Below, piece by piece: positions 12,584-25,800 of a DNA stretch of 64,000 nt (positions within the stretch are counted from its first letter, which is position 1; the number at the start of each line of letters is the position of its first letter). A program made the translations under genes and the position numbers. Origin of the DNA: Paguma larvata (Eukaryota > Chordata > Mammalia > Carnivora > Viverridae); the NCBI GenBank assembly GCA_030068075.1, contig CM057825.1, positions 84,163,623 through 84,227,622 of the forward strand, written 5' to 3'. The notes under the pieces were generated by a model, which was not told where the DNA came from, searched no databases, and worked only from the letters and a program-made list of their open reading frames with translations.

Positions 12584-13358
12584 AAAATAAATCATTCAAT
12601 TTGAAGTATCTTTAAATGTCTGCTCATTATCAAGACCTTGATACAGCACCCAGGATATACTTGCCATGATTACCTAATCTGTGTTTCTGGTTAAGTATTT
12701 CCGTAATAAATAGCATGGAACCTGGCTCTTAACCTATTCATTTATACCTTGTTGATCAGGAATAGGTCAAAAGACCTTTCTCAAAAAGCCTGCGTTTGAA
12801 TAAGCATCCTTCCGATATGGCTAGGTGTAAATGCCCTGCTCTGGCTCCCAGATCTTCAGACATGCCGCATAAAGATGGCAGCCGAATCAGTGAGTCGATG
12901 GAAACTCGCAGCCATTCAGGGCTGCACAGATTCATTTCAACACCTTGAAATGCATCTGGAAGCAAAGATTTCATTTTATGTTGAAGGTGTTAATTATATT
13001 TGATATTTTTAAAAGTAAAATCTGTTTTTGAGAAAGCATCTGCTACCCAGAAATATTATGAGCCACAATAAAATTTTCAGTTAAGTCTCAAGATACTTTC
13101 TGGGGTGATAGAATCGATTTTCAAATGAGAGTCCATGCTGTCTTTTAATGTTGACATAGTCTATGGGTTTTATTCTTCTGTTGATTATGGACAAATATCG
13201 CCCCAAGTGCGTTTCTCTTTCGGTGAAAAATTAGGTGGTATTTAATATCAGATTTTATGTTTAACAATGAAGAGAGTACATGATAAATCACTGACATGAA
13301 CAGGTTTCATTTTACAATTTGAACTGAGATATAGGACAAACAATGCTTTTTTAAATAG

Positions 13359-13562
13359 TTTTTTTTTAACGTTTGTTTATTTTCGAAAGAGAGAGTGCAA
13401 GTGGGGCAGGGGTAGAGAAAGAGGGAGGTATAGACTCTGAAGCAGGCTCCAGGCTTGAGCTGATAGCACAGAGCCCGACTCGGGGCTCGAACTCACAAGC
13501 TGTGAGATCATGACCTTAGCTGAAGTCGGATGCTTAACCCACTGAGCCACCCAGGCGCCCCC
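13359..13562 (-). mobile_element. CAN-SINE, minus orientation
   Basis: T-rich tail followed by GAAAGAGAGAGTGCAAG, then an inverted B box (GGCTCGAACTCACAAG) and CCACCCAGGCGCCCC. It abuts a C run and the next SINE. Confidence 0.93.
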
Positions 13563-13567
13563 CCCCC

Positions 13568-13770
13568 TTTTTTAAAGTTTATTTATTTATTTTGTGAGAG
13601 AGAGATAGAAAGCAAGTAGGGCAGGGGCAGGGAGAGGGAGAATCCCAAGCAGGGTGTGTGCTGTCATCACAGAGCCCAATGTGGGGCTTGAACTCACAAC
13701 CCGTGAGACCATGACCTGAGCCTAGATCAAGAGTCGGATGCTTAACCACCTGATCCACCCAGGTGCTCCT
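13568..13770 (-). mobile_element. Second, more diverged CAN-SINE in tandem
   Basis: TTTAAAGTTTATTTATTTAT tail, GAGAGAGAGATAGAAAG, then the head CCACCCAGGTGCTCC. It has the same orientation as the copy immediately before it. It has lost more positions, so the two probably come from separate events. Confidence 0.88.
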
Positions 13771-13774
13771 AGGA

Positions 13775-16700
13775 GACTAATGTTTCTATGATACATCCTC
13801 CCGTCAAAGCTGTTCATTAAAATGTAACTGTCAAAGTTTAAAAATGTGCATACCCTTCTACATGCTGCTGAAATCTATGTACATTTGTGATTAAAACAGA
13901 ACAACAACAACAACAAACCATGGGATTTATTCCAAATGTACAATAGCTTTTAAGTCAGAGGAGTGCTGGTACAAAGCACAGACATGTATCGAGGACATGA
14001 TTAGCGGCTTATTTCTGAAGCTGGCTCATTGTATCCAAAGGCTATTCGTACTCTGTATGACTTACATGTCTTAAATGTTATTGCTGGATTTGCCTTCTGT
14101 TAGGAGCCGTAACCACTTTGGTTAGTTTTGCTACCATGCCTTCCTTAACATTTCTTGATTCTATGTTACTGATTTAGTCAGATAACCATTTCCCTTCAAA
14201 CAGTGGAAGAAACTGTGCTGCCAGTTTTGCATGAGAAGGCTTTCCTCCGCTTATCAGGAGCCAAGGACTTAACCTTGATACTGAAATAAATCATACTTCG
14301 AAAAAGTCTGACTTGACTGTCCATGGGTCTCGTTTTCCTGGGGCTGCTGGTCACCATTTCTCACTGATTCCTGTAACATTACAAACCCAAGATGGAAAAC
14401 CATAGTTCTGGAAATTCCCTTTTGACAGGTAACAAGAGGAAGAAAAAGGCTGATGTTACATGAGCTAGTCTTCGCATGTTGGAAAATTCAGAGCCGTGCG
14501 GTAGAGCGCACACTGCCTGTCTCCCATAGTCACACCTGTTCCCTTTCCTCTTGAAGACAGGGTGAGTTGTGGACTCCATCCTTCATTGCGATCCATGGGA
14601 GGGCGTTCTCCCTCATGTCTTTGGAAATCCCTCGCTATACGTGAGGTTTGTATGACTTCGGGGACCAGGATCCTCTCCCCCACTCTACAGCCCACTTTCC
14701 TGCAGCGGAGTGTGGGGTCAGTGTCTTCAGGGGTCGTCCCATTACCATTACCCGAGTGATGCCTTCTTCTCTCTCGCAACTCTATGGTTATGAGTTTCAA
14801 CCCTAAGACAGGTTCATAATTGTTCTCACAAACTAATATAAGGAGTGGCTGCTTCTTGGGAGATAATCCAAGATGCTTAAGGTACTCTCATAACAGTTAC
14901 TGCACTTTTCAATAGCTGACCTAAGATGGCGTGCTAGAAGGGACTTCTGGGAATACTTGAGCTATATCTTTCTCTAAGAATTTGAAGTCCTTTATATTTG
15001 ACAATTTAAGGTTTCCATGGTCACCTCACAAATGAGAAAATCAAGGGGCCATGTAAAGGCATATTTAGGAGCCAGACTATGTTGTAGAGACAGAGACTCT
15101 TTGTATAATCCTTCCCCTGCATGGGATAGTGTCATTGTCACCTGTGTGTCTTTCAGGAAGCACCAAGGTCAGTGCACATGACTATTGGATTCCTAGGCAA
15201 GACAGTGCAGACGGTAGCAGAGGGCTGCTTTGTGGCCTACACGTTGTTAGTCTTGGAAGAGGCATGAGAGACCGTGCGGTGAAGCCAGTGTTGTGTCTTT
15301 ATTATTACTACTACTGCGCCTGTAGGGCGGCATTTGGCCTCCACATCCATCATGAGGCTTACCACGCCCCGTGGTCTTTACGCTCGGCTTTATGCACCTA
15401 GGTACCTTTCCTGGTCCTCCTGGTAAGCATTTGCTTTTGAAGCCTGAGGGGGAACTGAGGGCCGAAAGAGAAACCGAGTTGCTGTGGGTCCCGTGGTGGT
15501 AGAGGCAGGTCTTGAAACAGCTGCTTGCAGAAGGCCACGGTCAATTCAATTGGTCGAGACCACCAGCTCTTAAAGGAGGGAAAGGGGCAAATCTCTCTTT
15601 CTAGCTTCCTCCCCTCTTTCCTCCTCCTACTTCTACTGGCAGAAGGAACATGGATTGGTAAGTTGCCAGTACCTTTCATAGATTTATTTCATGGTACTCC
15701 TGGCCGCGTTTGTATTCTAAGTGACCAGAGGGGGAGGAATGTATAAGAATCGATTCCTGGTACTAAAATTTCAGACTCTCTGGCACCTGCAGTACTTCTG
15801 GGCAGCTGAGGCTTCTCTATTGCTTTCACCTCATACCGTGATGAAGTTGCTCATCCACATATATGGGAGGCCGGCCCTTTATCCGGAGGCAGCCCCCACG
15901 ATCTCACCTGGTGCACAGAGGGCCTAGGATAGAGGGAGCAGGTGGCATTGGCAGCAGAAGCACCTTTAATTGCGCAGCATAGGGATTGCTTCCTCTCATC
16001 CCAAACAGATAACCCAGAAATTACATCCTGAAACTTATTTCCCCGGAAAGAAAAGGAAGGGGAGGGATAACTTAAAAAGAAGATACTTCTAATATGGTAT
16101 TAGACTGTAATTCATAGGGAAATTTATGCCTGAGATATGAATTTCTGAAAATAGGGGTTTTTTTTAAAAGAGAAACACTGACACATCCTTAATTATAGAG
16201 TAATAAATACCAATGGTATATTATCTTCTGATATTTCCTTACACAGATATCAAAGCATGCAGCTGTTTTTGAAAACTGATAATCAAGTACAATATAAGTA
16301 TATTACATCTTGTACTTACAACACACCCTTCAACTAAGCAACCTCGCGGAGCACTTAACAGTGAGAACCAAGCTGCTCTGCTCGTAGTAGAAGCCTAACT
16401 GAACAAATTAGCCTTGAATTGTAACTTAAGAATCCTAGTCAAACCGAAATGCCTGTCCTTGCCAGGAAAGGCATTCCAAAGGCAAAGAGCATGCCAAGTA
16501 AAAAGCCTTTGCTTCGGGATTATGAAGGCAGTTCTCAAAAGCCAGCAGAACTTAATGATCAATCAGAAAAATATAGAGCAGTAACTACACAACAAGAAGG
16601 AAACATAAAGATTGTACAAAGCCTTCATAGTGAATGGGGAGGTAGAGTGGGATTCTAACAAAGTATGATGCTCCTAGAAAGCTCTATTGCTTTTTAATCC

Positions 16701-18530
16701 AGGCAGCAAAAGACAGACCAACATGGTCAAAGAAAAGTACGTGGACAAATGTGGGGGGTAGGAAAGGAAATGAAGGTCAAACAAGGCCAATATGATTCAG
16801 AATGAAAGGGAGGGAGGAAAGTGTAAGGAACCAGCTGCGATTACTAAATGTTACATTAAGAAGAGCTGAAATGGAGAGGGGGAGGCCTGGGTATTTTACT
16901 AAATGGATTAATGTCCTCTTTGGGTGTCTGAAGTTGCAGATTTTAATTTATTTGGTGCAGGGTTTTATTGTGAAATTCTTAATGGGGTGGAAGGATAAAT
17001 AGGGACAATTATAAACAAAGTAGAAAAGGGGAACATATAATACTTTTATAAATTCAAAGTAAACAGGGTTTGAAGCTATGGACAAAGGTAGTCAACAAAT
17101 ATTTAGTTCATTATAAGAGAACTTAAAGGAGAATTAGAGGTACATACAAAAAAAAAACAAAACAAAACAAAAACAAAAGACAGAAACACCCATAGGGATG
17201 TGCCTAGCCAAGGATTTTGAGTGACTTAGAGGCTAGTTTATTGCTGCTCTCCTTTCTCCACCCATTAGAAAAAATAAATCATAACTGTGGCATGTAGAAA
17301 CCTAGTCATGAACATCATTTATTAATATAAACTTAATCCTGTGCTGTTCTTTGCTGGGTGGTAAAAACAGGAACTAACAACAACTGGCCTAAAACAGGAG
17401 GATTCTCTCAAATACCGGGAAGCCATAGGGAAAGAGAAACTCCGAATGTGCTCTCTTTCACCTTCTTTATTTTACCGAAGGCTAAAGTCAAAGAGGGGGG
17501 AGGGCAGAGCCAAATCAAAGAAGGGCCAGATGCTTGCAGGAGATTTTTAAAGTTTTCCTAAATGTGCACCAGAAGAGGAGATGGGCTTGGAACCTAGTGT
17601 GGTTTAGATCAATTTATTTATCTGCTAATCTCCTACCACTTCTGGGGGAGGTGAGAAAGAAGGCGGCCGGTGTGCCTTCTACAGCTGCGGAGACCAGGAC
17701 AGAAACTTCATCACTTCATACTCCCTGAGTGTAACTGCCTCGGCGGGGCTGGAGCCAGTCCACGAAGGTGCTGGGTTCAAGCATGTGCCTGGCCGATAAC
17801 ATTAGGAATCCTCAGAGTTGAAAAGATGGATCAGGAGCTATTTAAGAATTACTGGTCCGCAACTGTGAACCTTGAATGCAAATTGCATTATTTGGGGTGT
17901 GGGCAAACCACTGAACTGGAACCACACGAAAAGGCACTTTTTATAAAATGCCGTGGGGAAAATGGCATTGGTGAAAACTACAAACGAAAAATGGAAAAAT
18001 ATCATCTACAAAGAGGAAGATCCCTAACATGACTGAACACATGGCCTTGTGGCCTTCAACCTGGCGCATCCAGTCTCTCAGTAAATACATAACTAACACA
18101 GAGGGAGAAGCCTTCTATTTCTAACACCGACCTAGCAACAAGAGGGAGGAAACACAGAAGAGTACATTGCAGGGTGGCTCAGGGTGACCCTCAAAGGTCA
18201 TCCAACTCTAGGGATAAAAATGAGGGCACAGAACTAGAGGTTTGGACTCTGAACACTCCCTTCATTAAGGATATTGTGGAGGTGAACCGATGTCTTAACT
18301 CCCGGGGACAGGGGGCTCTGTGATCATAGTTAAGAGGAAAGCCATCAAAGCACACACCTTTTTCCTTTTTCCTCATGAGCTGCGGAGCCATGGTGGGGAA
18401 CTTGTGCTCTCTGGTGCTTGCTGCTACGTTCTCTGGCTTTCAGTCGGCTTGGCGTTTTCCCTGGATTTCTAATGCTGTGATAGCAGGCCAGGAAAAAAAA
18501 AAAAAAAAGAAATCTACAAAACTGAAAAAC
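13775..18530. other. Unique intronic DNA before CpG island
   Basis: No SINE or LTR is recognised in about 4.7 kb. GC rises gradually towards the island. There are short A-rich simple repeats (CAA near 13898; CAAAA near 17150-17180). Several open frames of 60-120 codons occur, but none has phase-matched splice sites or a recognisable protein. Confidence 0.4.
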
Positions 18531-18535
18531 AAAAT

Positions 18536-18577
18536 GCGTGTGTGCCTGTGTGTATGTGTGTGTGTGCGCGCGCGCGG
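18536..18577 (+). repeat. TG/CG alternating tract
   Basis: GTGTG units grade into GCGCGCGCG next to an A run at 18493. Alternating purine-pyrimidine DNA like this can adopt Z-form and sits about 400 bp upstream of the island. Confidence 0.85.
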
Positions 18578-18639
18578 TAGGATTTCACTGAAGATAATGA
18601 ATTGCAACACTCTAAGCACCAAATTTTAAAACTTAAAAA

Positions 18640-18860
18640 GTATGAGTAATGGAGTTTTGAAGAAGCGAAATGTGCTCGAGCGGAGTATTTATAGTCCTAT
18701 TTTTGCGAGAGGTTCCCCAGACCTCTGGGTGCATCAGCAAACTGTCCTCCTACCGGAGTGTGCAGCTGCGATTTGGCCCCAGGCACCACCTACCCGGAGT
18801 CACTACCTAATGCATTTTATATTTGCACAGATAATAAAAGAGGGAGTGAAAAAAAAAAAA
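18640..18860 (+). promoter_or_regulatory. Island shore with TATA-like and homeobox-like words
   Basis: This GC-balanced shoulder upstream of the CpG island has TATTTATA near 18688, GATAATAAAAG near 18830, and an AT-rich ATGCATTTTATATTTGCAC stretch near 18811. It is non-repetitive and looks constrained, but no transcript start can be fixed by eye. Confidence 0.3.
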
Positions 18861-18979
18861 AGAGACTTCGAGAAGGGGCCGTTTTCCCCCTCAGCGTTCT
18901 GTGTTTCCTTTTGTCGCGGCCGTCAGCTGACACATGGAAAATGCGGTGTACGGTTTTGCTTGCCTTTAATCTGTAATTA

Positions 18980-19850
18980 AGGATTTCTTGTCTGGGGCTT
19001 GCTACTACCTCTTTTCGCCTTCCCTCCCTGCCTCTCGGGTCTTCCGCTCCCGGTCGGGGCTGGCCCCGCGCCGCAGGCGGGGGCTCGAGGTCGCCCGGCT
19101 GGGCCGTGGGGCAGCGAGGAGGCGGCAGGGCGCGGAGGCCTCGGCCCGGCCCGAGAGCGCGCGCCCCGGCGCCGCCCCGCCCCGTCCCGCCGGGTCCCGA
19201 TCCCCCGGCGAGCCTGTGCCCGGCGTCCGGGCAGCTGCGCCGAGGCCGCCCGGAGCCGCAAGGGCCGGCCGCGGGGCCCCTGGAAGCCTCCGCGGGCGCG
19301 CAGCCGCCGCCCTCGCCGCCGCGCGTACTCTCCCCCGCGCCGCGGCGCCTTCGCGGCCGGCGAGCCCGCGCTCCCGTCCGCCGCAGCGCCCTAGACGCCC
19401 GCTCGGCGCCGTCCAGAGCGGTGCTCGGAGGTCCGCACCTCTCCTGGCGCGAGCAGAGGGAGCAGGAGAGGGACGGCGAGGTCACGGAGTGGTGGCCGAG
19501 CGCGCTCGGCGGCGTAGAGCCCCGAGCCGGGGAAGAGCCCCGAGGCCGAGCGGCTTGTCCGAGGCCGCGGGCCGAGCGAGCCCAGGGCGGCGGCCGCACT
19601 CGCGCTCACCCCGGCGCCCGCAGTCGCGGGGCTCCCTGCCGGCCCTTCGCCGGCGCGCGCATTGGCACGCACCGACCCTGACACGCGCCCCGCCACGCGC
19701 GCTCCGGCGCTCACGCGCCGCCACGCACACCCGCCGCGTGGCCCCCCGCTGCCCTTGCTCGCCTGCGTGGGGCTGGAATCTTGCTTGTCGGGCACGGGGA
19801 AGGCAGCGCAGCCCTGGGGGGAGGGGAGGAGGAGGACAGACCTCTCTCTA
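18980..19850. promoter_or_regulatory. Intronic CpG island, probable promoter
   Basis: Base composition changes abruptly from AT-rich DNA to about 870 bp of extremely GC-rich sequence with dense CpG. It contains GC-box (Sp1-type) runs such as CCGCCCCGCCCCG near 19171-19183 and many CGCG and GGCCG words. Unmethylated islands of this sort normally mark promoters, and this one lies inside the 28-kb intron of the + strand gene. I see no strong + strand donor (GTAAG or GTGAG) leaving the island. On the minus strand there are GGTGAGC at about 19610-19604 and CGTGAGCG near 19705. The easiest reading is the start of an antisense or non-coding transcript, or an alternative promoter. Long open frames here result from the lack of AT-rich stop codons, not from coding. 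Confidence 0.8.
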
Positions 19851-19859
19851 GTCGTCTAA

Positions 19860-22800
19860 GAATTTTACTGAACTAGGTTCCCGGAGTCGGCCGGTCGGTC
19901 CTCAGTGACACGTTTTGATGAGGATGCACTGAGCAAAAACAAAAGTACTGATTTTTGCGCCCTCTCCTCTTTAAAAAAAAAGATTACCTTAAGCAAAAAA
20001 AACCCAGGAGGGAGTGGGGATGGGTGCGACACTCTCCAGGCAGAGATTCTAGCTATTAACTTAAAACATATTCTCCTCTCGTATATCCAGACGTGTGATT
20101 TAAATCCCACCCCAGCCCCCTTTGACTTCTTACCTGTGTTTAGGGTTACCAACTCTGTTTCTCCTCTTAACCACCAATTGGTTATTTAGGAGGAGAGGAG
20201 AAGAGGGATTAGGAGAATATTTAGAGGCATCGCGTTTGCTGAATGAAATACTTGTAATTCCCAACGTGTAATATCATTTTGAGGTTTCTAAAAATTTTTA
20301 AAGAACCTCTCTGCACTAGTATTATTTTTAATCCGTCGATATTTATTTGAGCGTACACATTTAGAATTGTATGTGTAAGAGGAAAAAACACCCGTCGTCC
20401 TTGGTTTCACCAATGGCGTTGCGTTATTTCCTCTCTCTTTCCCACCAATAGAGATCGTACGCTGAAGCGGTGTACGCCATGACCAAACACAAGAAACCCT
20501 GATCTGGAGTGTTCATGACCTTACTTGGCATCCATCTCTCAAGATTCTACCCCCTCTGTTTGAAATATTATGTGAATTGTAGACTTGGAAATATGGGTGG
20601 ATGGGTGGGTTGGGGGTTGTTGGTAGGTTGGTTGCTTAAAATGTGAGAAAAGCAGCCCAGGGGTAAACCGAGGTAAGAGAGGTTGGCCTACTTAACCTAC
20701 CCTTGAAAGGCTGAATCAGAACACGTGGGAAGTGCATGGAGAAGAGACTGTTGGTAAACAATGATTATCAGGGCTTTCGAAAATCATAAAACTGATTGAA
20801 ATATCTGATTCATTATTTATTCATCACAGCACAACTTTGCAAATCCAAGAATAGTGTTTGAAAACCAAGTGCCTTCTATTTTGTACATCAGTTCAGCAGA
20901 TGGGTCCCCCTTTCGAAATGTAGCTAAAGGGTTAAAGCTATAATTTTAGAGAAGTATCTCAGGAAATGACATTAAGATCTGATACATTTCCCTTTCTTTC
21001 TGGCAATAATATCCCCCAAAGAAAGAAGATATACTTATTGATATGATGATAATGTTTCTCATTATGCGTACAAGTGTCTGGAAGATTCCTGTTTGTGCAA
21101 GTGTTTCTAAAACTGCGAGGACACTTTCACTACTATGAAAGCTGAGGAGCCAATGAAGGGGAACTTCTTTTAACTCCATAATAGCAGGTTACATAGTAAA
21201 TGAACACGGATGGTCAAATAGCCAATTATGGTATAAATATCCGTTGTTTACACTGAGGTGTTAAATGAGCCTTTGGAGTACAAAGGATTAGGCCCATCTA
21301 AGCTACCATTTGTTCTTCAACCTATTATGTCTTTCCTTAAAAAGGCCAGTACCACTGTAGGTAATATGCACACAGAACATACTTCTCTATGTTGATTTTA
21401 GTTTGCTTTATTTCAATGCACACTGTTGTTTACTTTTTAAAATTTAAATAAATGTCAGCATTGTATAATTTCTATGTTAACAAAGCAGTGAGCAAAATCC
21501 CTTGTATGTTTATAAAATATTATTGTTTAATTCACATAGTTTAGAAATTCCAAATGTTGAGAATAGGAAGGAGGCCAAATACCATCTGTTTATAACTATG
21601 ATGCATCGTAATATGTGTACTTTTAAAAGGAGTTTGGTCAATCATGCCACTATTTTATCTGCTCGGAATATGTTGAAGATTTAAAATGTAATTTACAGGA
21701 TTACTTTTCGTGCGTTGCGTCCAACTGTGAGTTGTAAAGAAATCCGTCTCCTCTGTTTTTCTCAAATTAATCATGTAACAGCCCCAATTAATGGGGGCTG
21801 TTAAACGGGTCGCTTTTTGCTTAGCTCCAGAATTCTTCTAACTTTGGCTCAGTCCACCTTCTTGATGCTGATAAAAACTCCAAGGACAAATGAAACAAAA
21901 CACTCCTAGCTGTGCCTTTCTGCCAGGAGATAGTCACTTAGAATGGGAGGCAGGGTATGGTAGCTAATAATTAGCTAACATCAGCCCTGAGAAATTACCT
22001 GTGAAATACCCTTTGGTTCTGGGTTGAAAAACAACAGTTGACACTCCCTGTTTTAAAATAGTACATTCTTGTCCCTGAGACTTCTGATTTAACTTATTTA
22101 TTTCGAATGCATCTAATTGCATACCATGTAACAAAGGGAGTACACTTACTTGCAACAGACGAGCAGGTTTGGAGGTTTTTATATAACTCAAGTTATATAG
22201 TGAGGAATTCTCCCCCTTAATAAACTCGAGAAGCTCGGCAACTGGGCCTTCAGTTTAGGGCAGACCTTGTGTTGAAATCCAGAGGTCTTACACCCTGGGC
22301 TCTCTTTTTCAGGAAAGAGGAATTAAAAACTCAGAAGTCCTGATAAAGTTTGAAAATGTGACAAACATTTATTAGCGAATGGTGGTTGCTTGCTTGATTT
22401 TTTTTTTTTTTTTAGCAAGGTAGAACCAGTAAAAAGCTACTCCTCGAAATGCTTTTATAGACAAATGCATGCAGAAATATGAAAACACACTCCCAGTGAG
22501 CTGGGCATGTTCTGGATGTTTTATTTCTCAGTTGAGTGTTCAACGGGTGCTCTGTGACGTGGTTTCCCTGTTCATTTCATGATATCTGTTTTCTCAGACC
22601 TTTTCGTTTTAGCAGCTTCATCTAAAATTCTATCAACCAAGAATATTTACTTACGCATAATTAAGAACACTAAGAATACCTTATCCAAGTAAACAAACCC
22701 ATCTATACATACTTTTTTTTTCAATCTAATTGTTACATTTTAAAAGTCTGTTCATTTTCTTTCTGGCCAAATTCCGCCCCCCCCCAAATAATGAATCCAC

Positions 22801-25800
22801 TGGGTCTTACATAGGCTTGTTTTTCCTTGAGTTAAAATAAGAAAATGCCAGACTCCTTTTTTTCTTAAGTCATTGCTCAGGTGTACAGAGTAGAAGAGAC
22901 AGTACCAAAAAGAGAGAAATGTGGGGGATAAGAAGAGAAAGTGGAGAAAATACAGGGGAAAGGAGGTAAGAGAGCCTGCAGAGGGCTGGGATAAAATCAC
23001 CACACGAAACTTTCAACCCTGCTGCAGCACCATAAGCCGTAATCATTAAAAGCATCATCATTTCCAAGTAAAACTTAGATTGTTGCATTCAGATATTAAA
23101 CAGCTAAGGGGAACTCTTAAGTGAAATTTGATTGATACTTGTGGATCAGTTTTTCCGTCCAAGTCCAACCTTCTTCAGTGAAGCTTGCACTAGATACCCA
23201 TATTCACACTGTGGGAGACAGAGAAAGAGGAGTAGAGGCATTCTTTGCTTTTAAGGCATTTACAGTCTACAAGTCAGCTATGGATACATAAAATAAACGA
23301 GACCATGTATAAGCATTGTTATATGCTACATGCTACAGGTGTAAAATTCAAGACTGTTTTAAACGGGCGGATTATTCAAACCTCCTTTCCTTTCGAGTAC
23401 CTTGGCTAGCAGGGCATTTCTAAACAGGTTAAGCAGGTCCTTAAATGCCTAAACCCTTTGGATCTCGACGGGTCTAATGAATCATGGTAGGTAATATAAT
23501 CAAAATTGAAATTGGCACGGAGGTGCTCATTTCGTGTTCCCTTTAGAGCTGACTCAGAACCGTAGCCATGATCCACGTGTGCGCATCAGTCATTGTAGAG
23601 TCATGTTATCTTGACAGCCAAAATCACTGTATAAAATATACTTTAATAAGTTACCATAGAGCCCTGAAGTTAAGCCATATAACTTAATCAATACTGAATG
23701 GGCATTTCTAGGTATCATATTTAAATGGAGTAAGAAATAAAAAGAAAAGAATTGAGAATAAGAGAAACGTATGGGGGACTATTTGCTTCTTCCAATTAAT
23801 ATAAAACATACCAGAAGATTTTTCTCATTTTGCTTTTTATGAAGAATTACTGACCCAAGGAAAAGTCAGATGAGGACTACCACTAAACAAACAATAAAAG
23901 CACCAACAATAACAACAAACCTTGCTTGTTTAGGAGAAAATCACGAATAAGTAATAAATTCGCCCATTTTAAAAATTAAGAAGAAAAGACATAAAATTTA
24001 ATACACACAATAAATAATAAATATTCTTCAGTTTCCTATGATGGTTAATTAAGGAAAAAGCCCATGTGAAAAATTTGGAAGAGAGACGAATAGAACAAGG
24101 TAATTAACTCTTTGCTCCTTCAGCCTTAGAGCAGAGGGTAAGATTTCTTTTAAGTTTGGACCTGCGGCAACCTCAGAGACCAAATCTGCCTTTACAAAAT
24201 AAAATAAAAGGAATCTTAGTAGCTCTGCAGCGCAAGCTCCAACCTTGTTTTTGGCCCCGCTCTGGTGCCGGTGCCCCAACACTGCAGGCCCTAAGTGCTT
24301 TGCTCTTTGATTGAATTCCTGCCCCTAACACAGAGAGTCAGCTGCTGGGTTCTTCCTTGTTCTCTTGGACCTCCCTTGATGGAATCTGCTCTCATATTCG
24401 TTCTTACCATGTTTGATTAGTCCTTGATAGTTGAAGATGCATTTTTTTCATCCATCATCTAATTTGGTGTTTGTAATACTCTTGTGAAAGAGGAAAACCA
24501 TAGCTTTAGTCCCAAACTTCAGAAGAAGCGCTCAAAATCACACCACTAGCACGTTGCAGAGTTGGGACTGGAAGCCCTACCACATCATACCCAGTTCCTC
24601 CCTTTCCTTTAGACTGGATTTCATATATGAATGGTGGTTTTGACAATAAATCACAACTGCAGTCCTCGTGGTGGGTAGAAAGAAGAAGGAAAAGGGGGAG
24701 GAGCAGAAGCAGAAGGAAGATGGGAAAGAAGAAGAAAGGAAGGGAAAAAACCAAAACGATCCCCGCAGGGTTTTCTGTGATGTGGGGAGGAATAAATCTT
24801 TAAATTGCTCCCCTTCCGCTTACATAGATTAGTAAGGAGGAAAGTACTTCCTACAGTTCGTATCGTATAAAGGAAAAGCTGTTTCCAAACCTATCACAGC
24901 GCTTTGTGCTTTAAAAGATAAAAATCCAGAGTAGGTAATCTATTGACAGGGCTCCTTAACGAGTCTTGGCTATGCATGAGTAGGCCACAAGCTTGATTTT
25001 GAGTGCAAGATGGAGAACTCTTCTGCTTAAGAAATAAATAGGAATTTAGAGAAATTGTGGGGGGAGGGGCGCGGAACACCTTGGTAGAGATAAAAAGAAA
25101 AGGGTCAAAAGATGGAGGGACATAAGCTATGTCTTAAAAATAACATAGCCAGCAACAAATTCTCCATGGTGGGATACAGTTGATCGTTATATTTTTTTTA
25201 TTAAAGGAGTATATTACACTTAGTTCTAAGCTTATTCCAAATCTCCACTGAAAGTCTGAGGCAGAAAACTGGGTTGATTTAGCTCCGCACTTGGGGAATG
25301 AGGGTGTAGGGAAGATGGACAAGGGTGACTTTGCAGAAGGCATGATTTAAAATGAAGGCATAGAATTTTATGGAAACAGGAAATAAGGACAAGAGATGAT
25401 TAGAAGAAATGGAAGCCCTCTGAGAATGAGTACCAAGAAACAAGGAAACCCATAATACAGGAATTCTTGGGAAAAACTAGCTACTTTTTATGTGGTAGAT
25501 GCTTGGCATTTTTAGCTATTCGACGTCTACCTGAGCTTCTGTTAGAATCTAAAGTTCTAGTTAAGGAATTAATTCTTTCTTGCTAAATGCAGTCAGGCCT
25601 GGGGATTGAATTTTTGCCTTGAATAGAGGAACCAAAAGAAAACATTGGAATTCCAGTCTACTCGACCTGAAACAACAACACCAGACTCTGTCTACCAAAA
25701 GATAGTTGCTGGGTTGTGCTTCTGAACCTCCAGCTTGTGAGGTTCTTCTCGATCCCAAACTCAGATGTCCAGCTTCTCTTTCCTACGGTTCTCTGTCTAT

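Noticed and set aside
18817..19851. Long open frames across the CpG island (260 codons on minus, 287, 191 and 131 on plus)
   Set aside because: Open frames exist on both strands at once. They are made of Arg, Pro, Ala and Gly runs, as expected where GC-rich DNA lacks stop codons. No domain or splice continuity was found.
20452..20502. Acceptor-like CCCACCAATAG with a short frame ending in KHKKP and a stop
   Set aside because: No donor or upstream partner is in phase, and the frame is too short.
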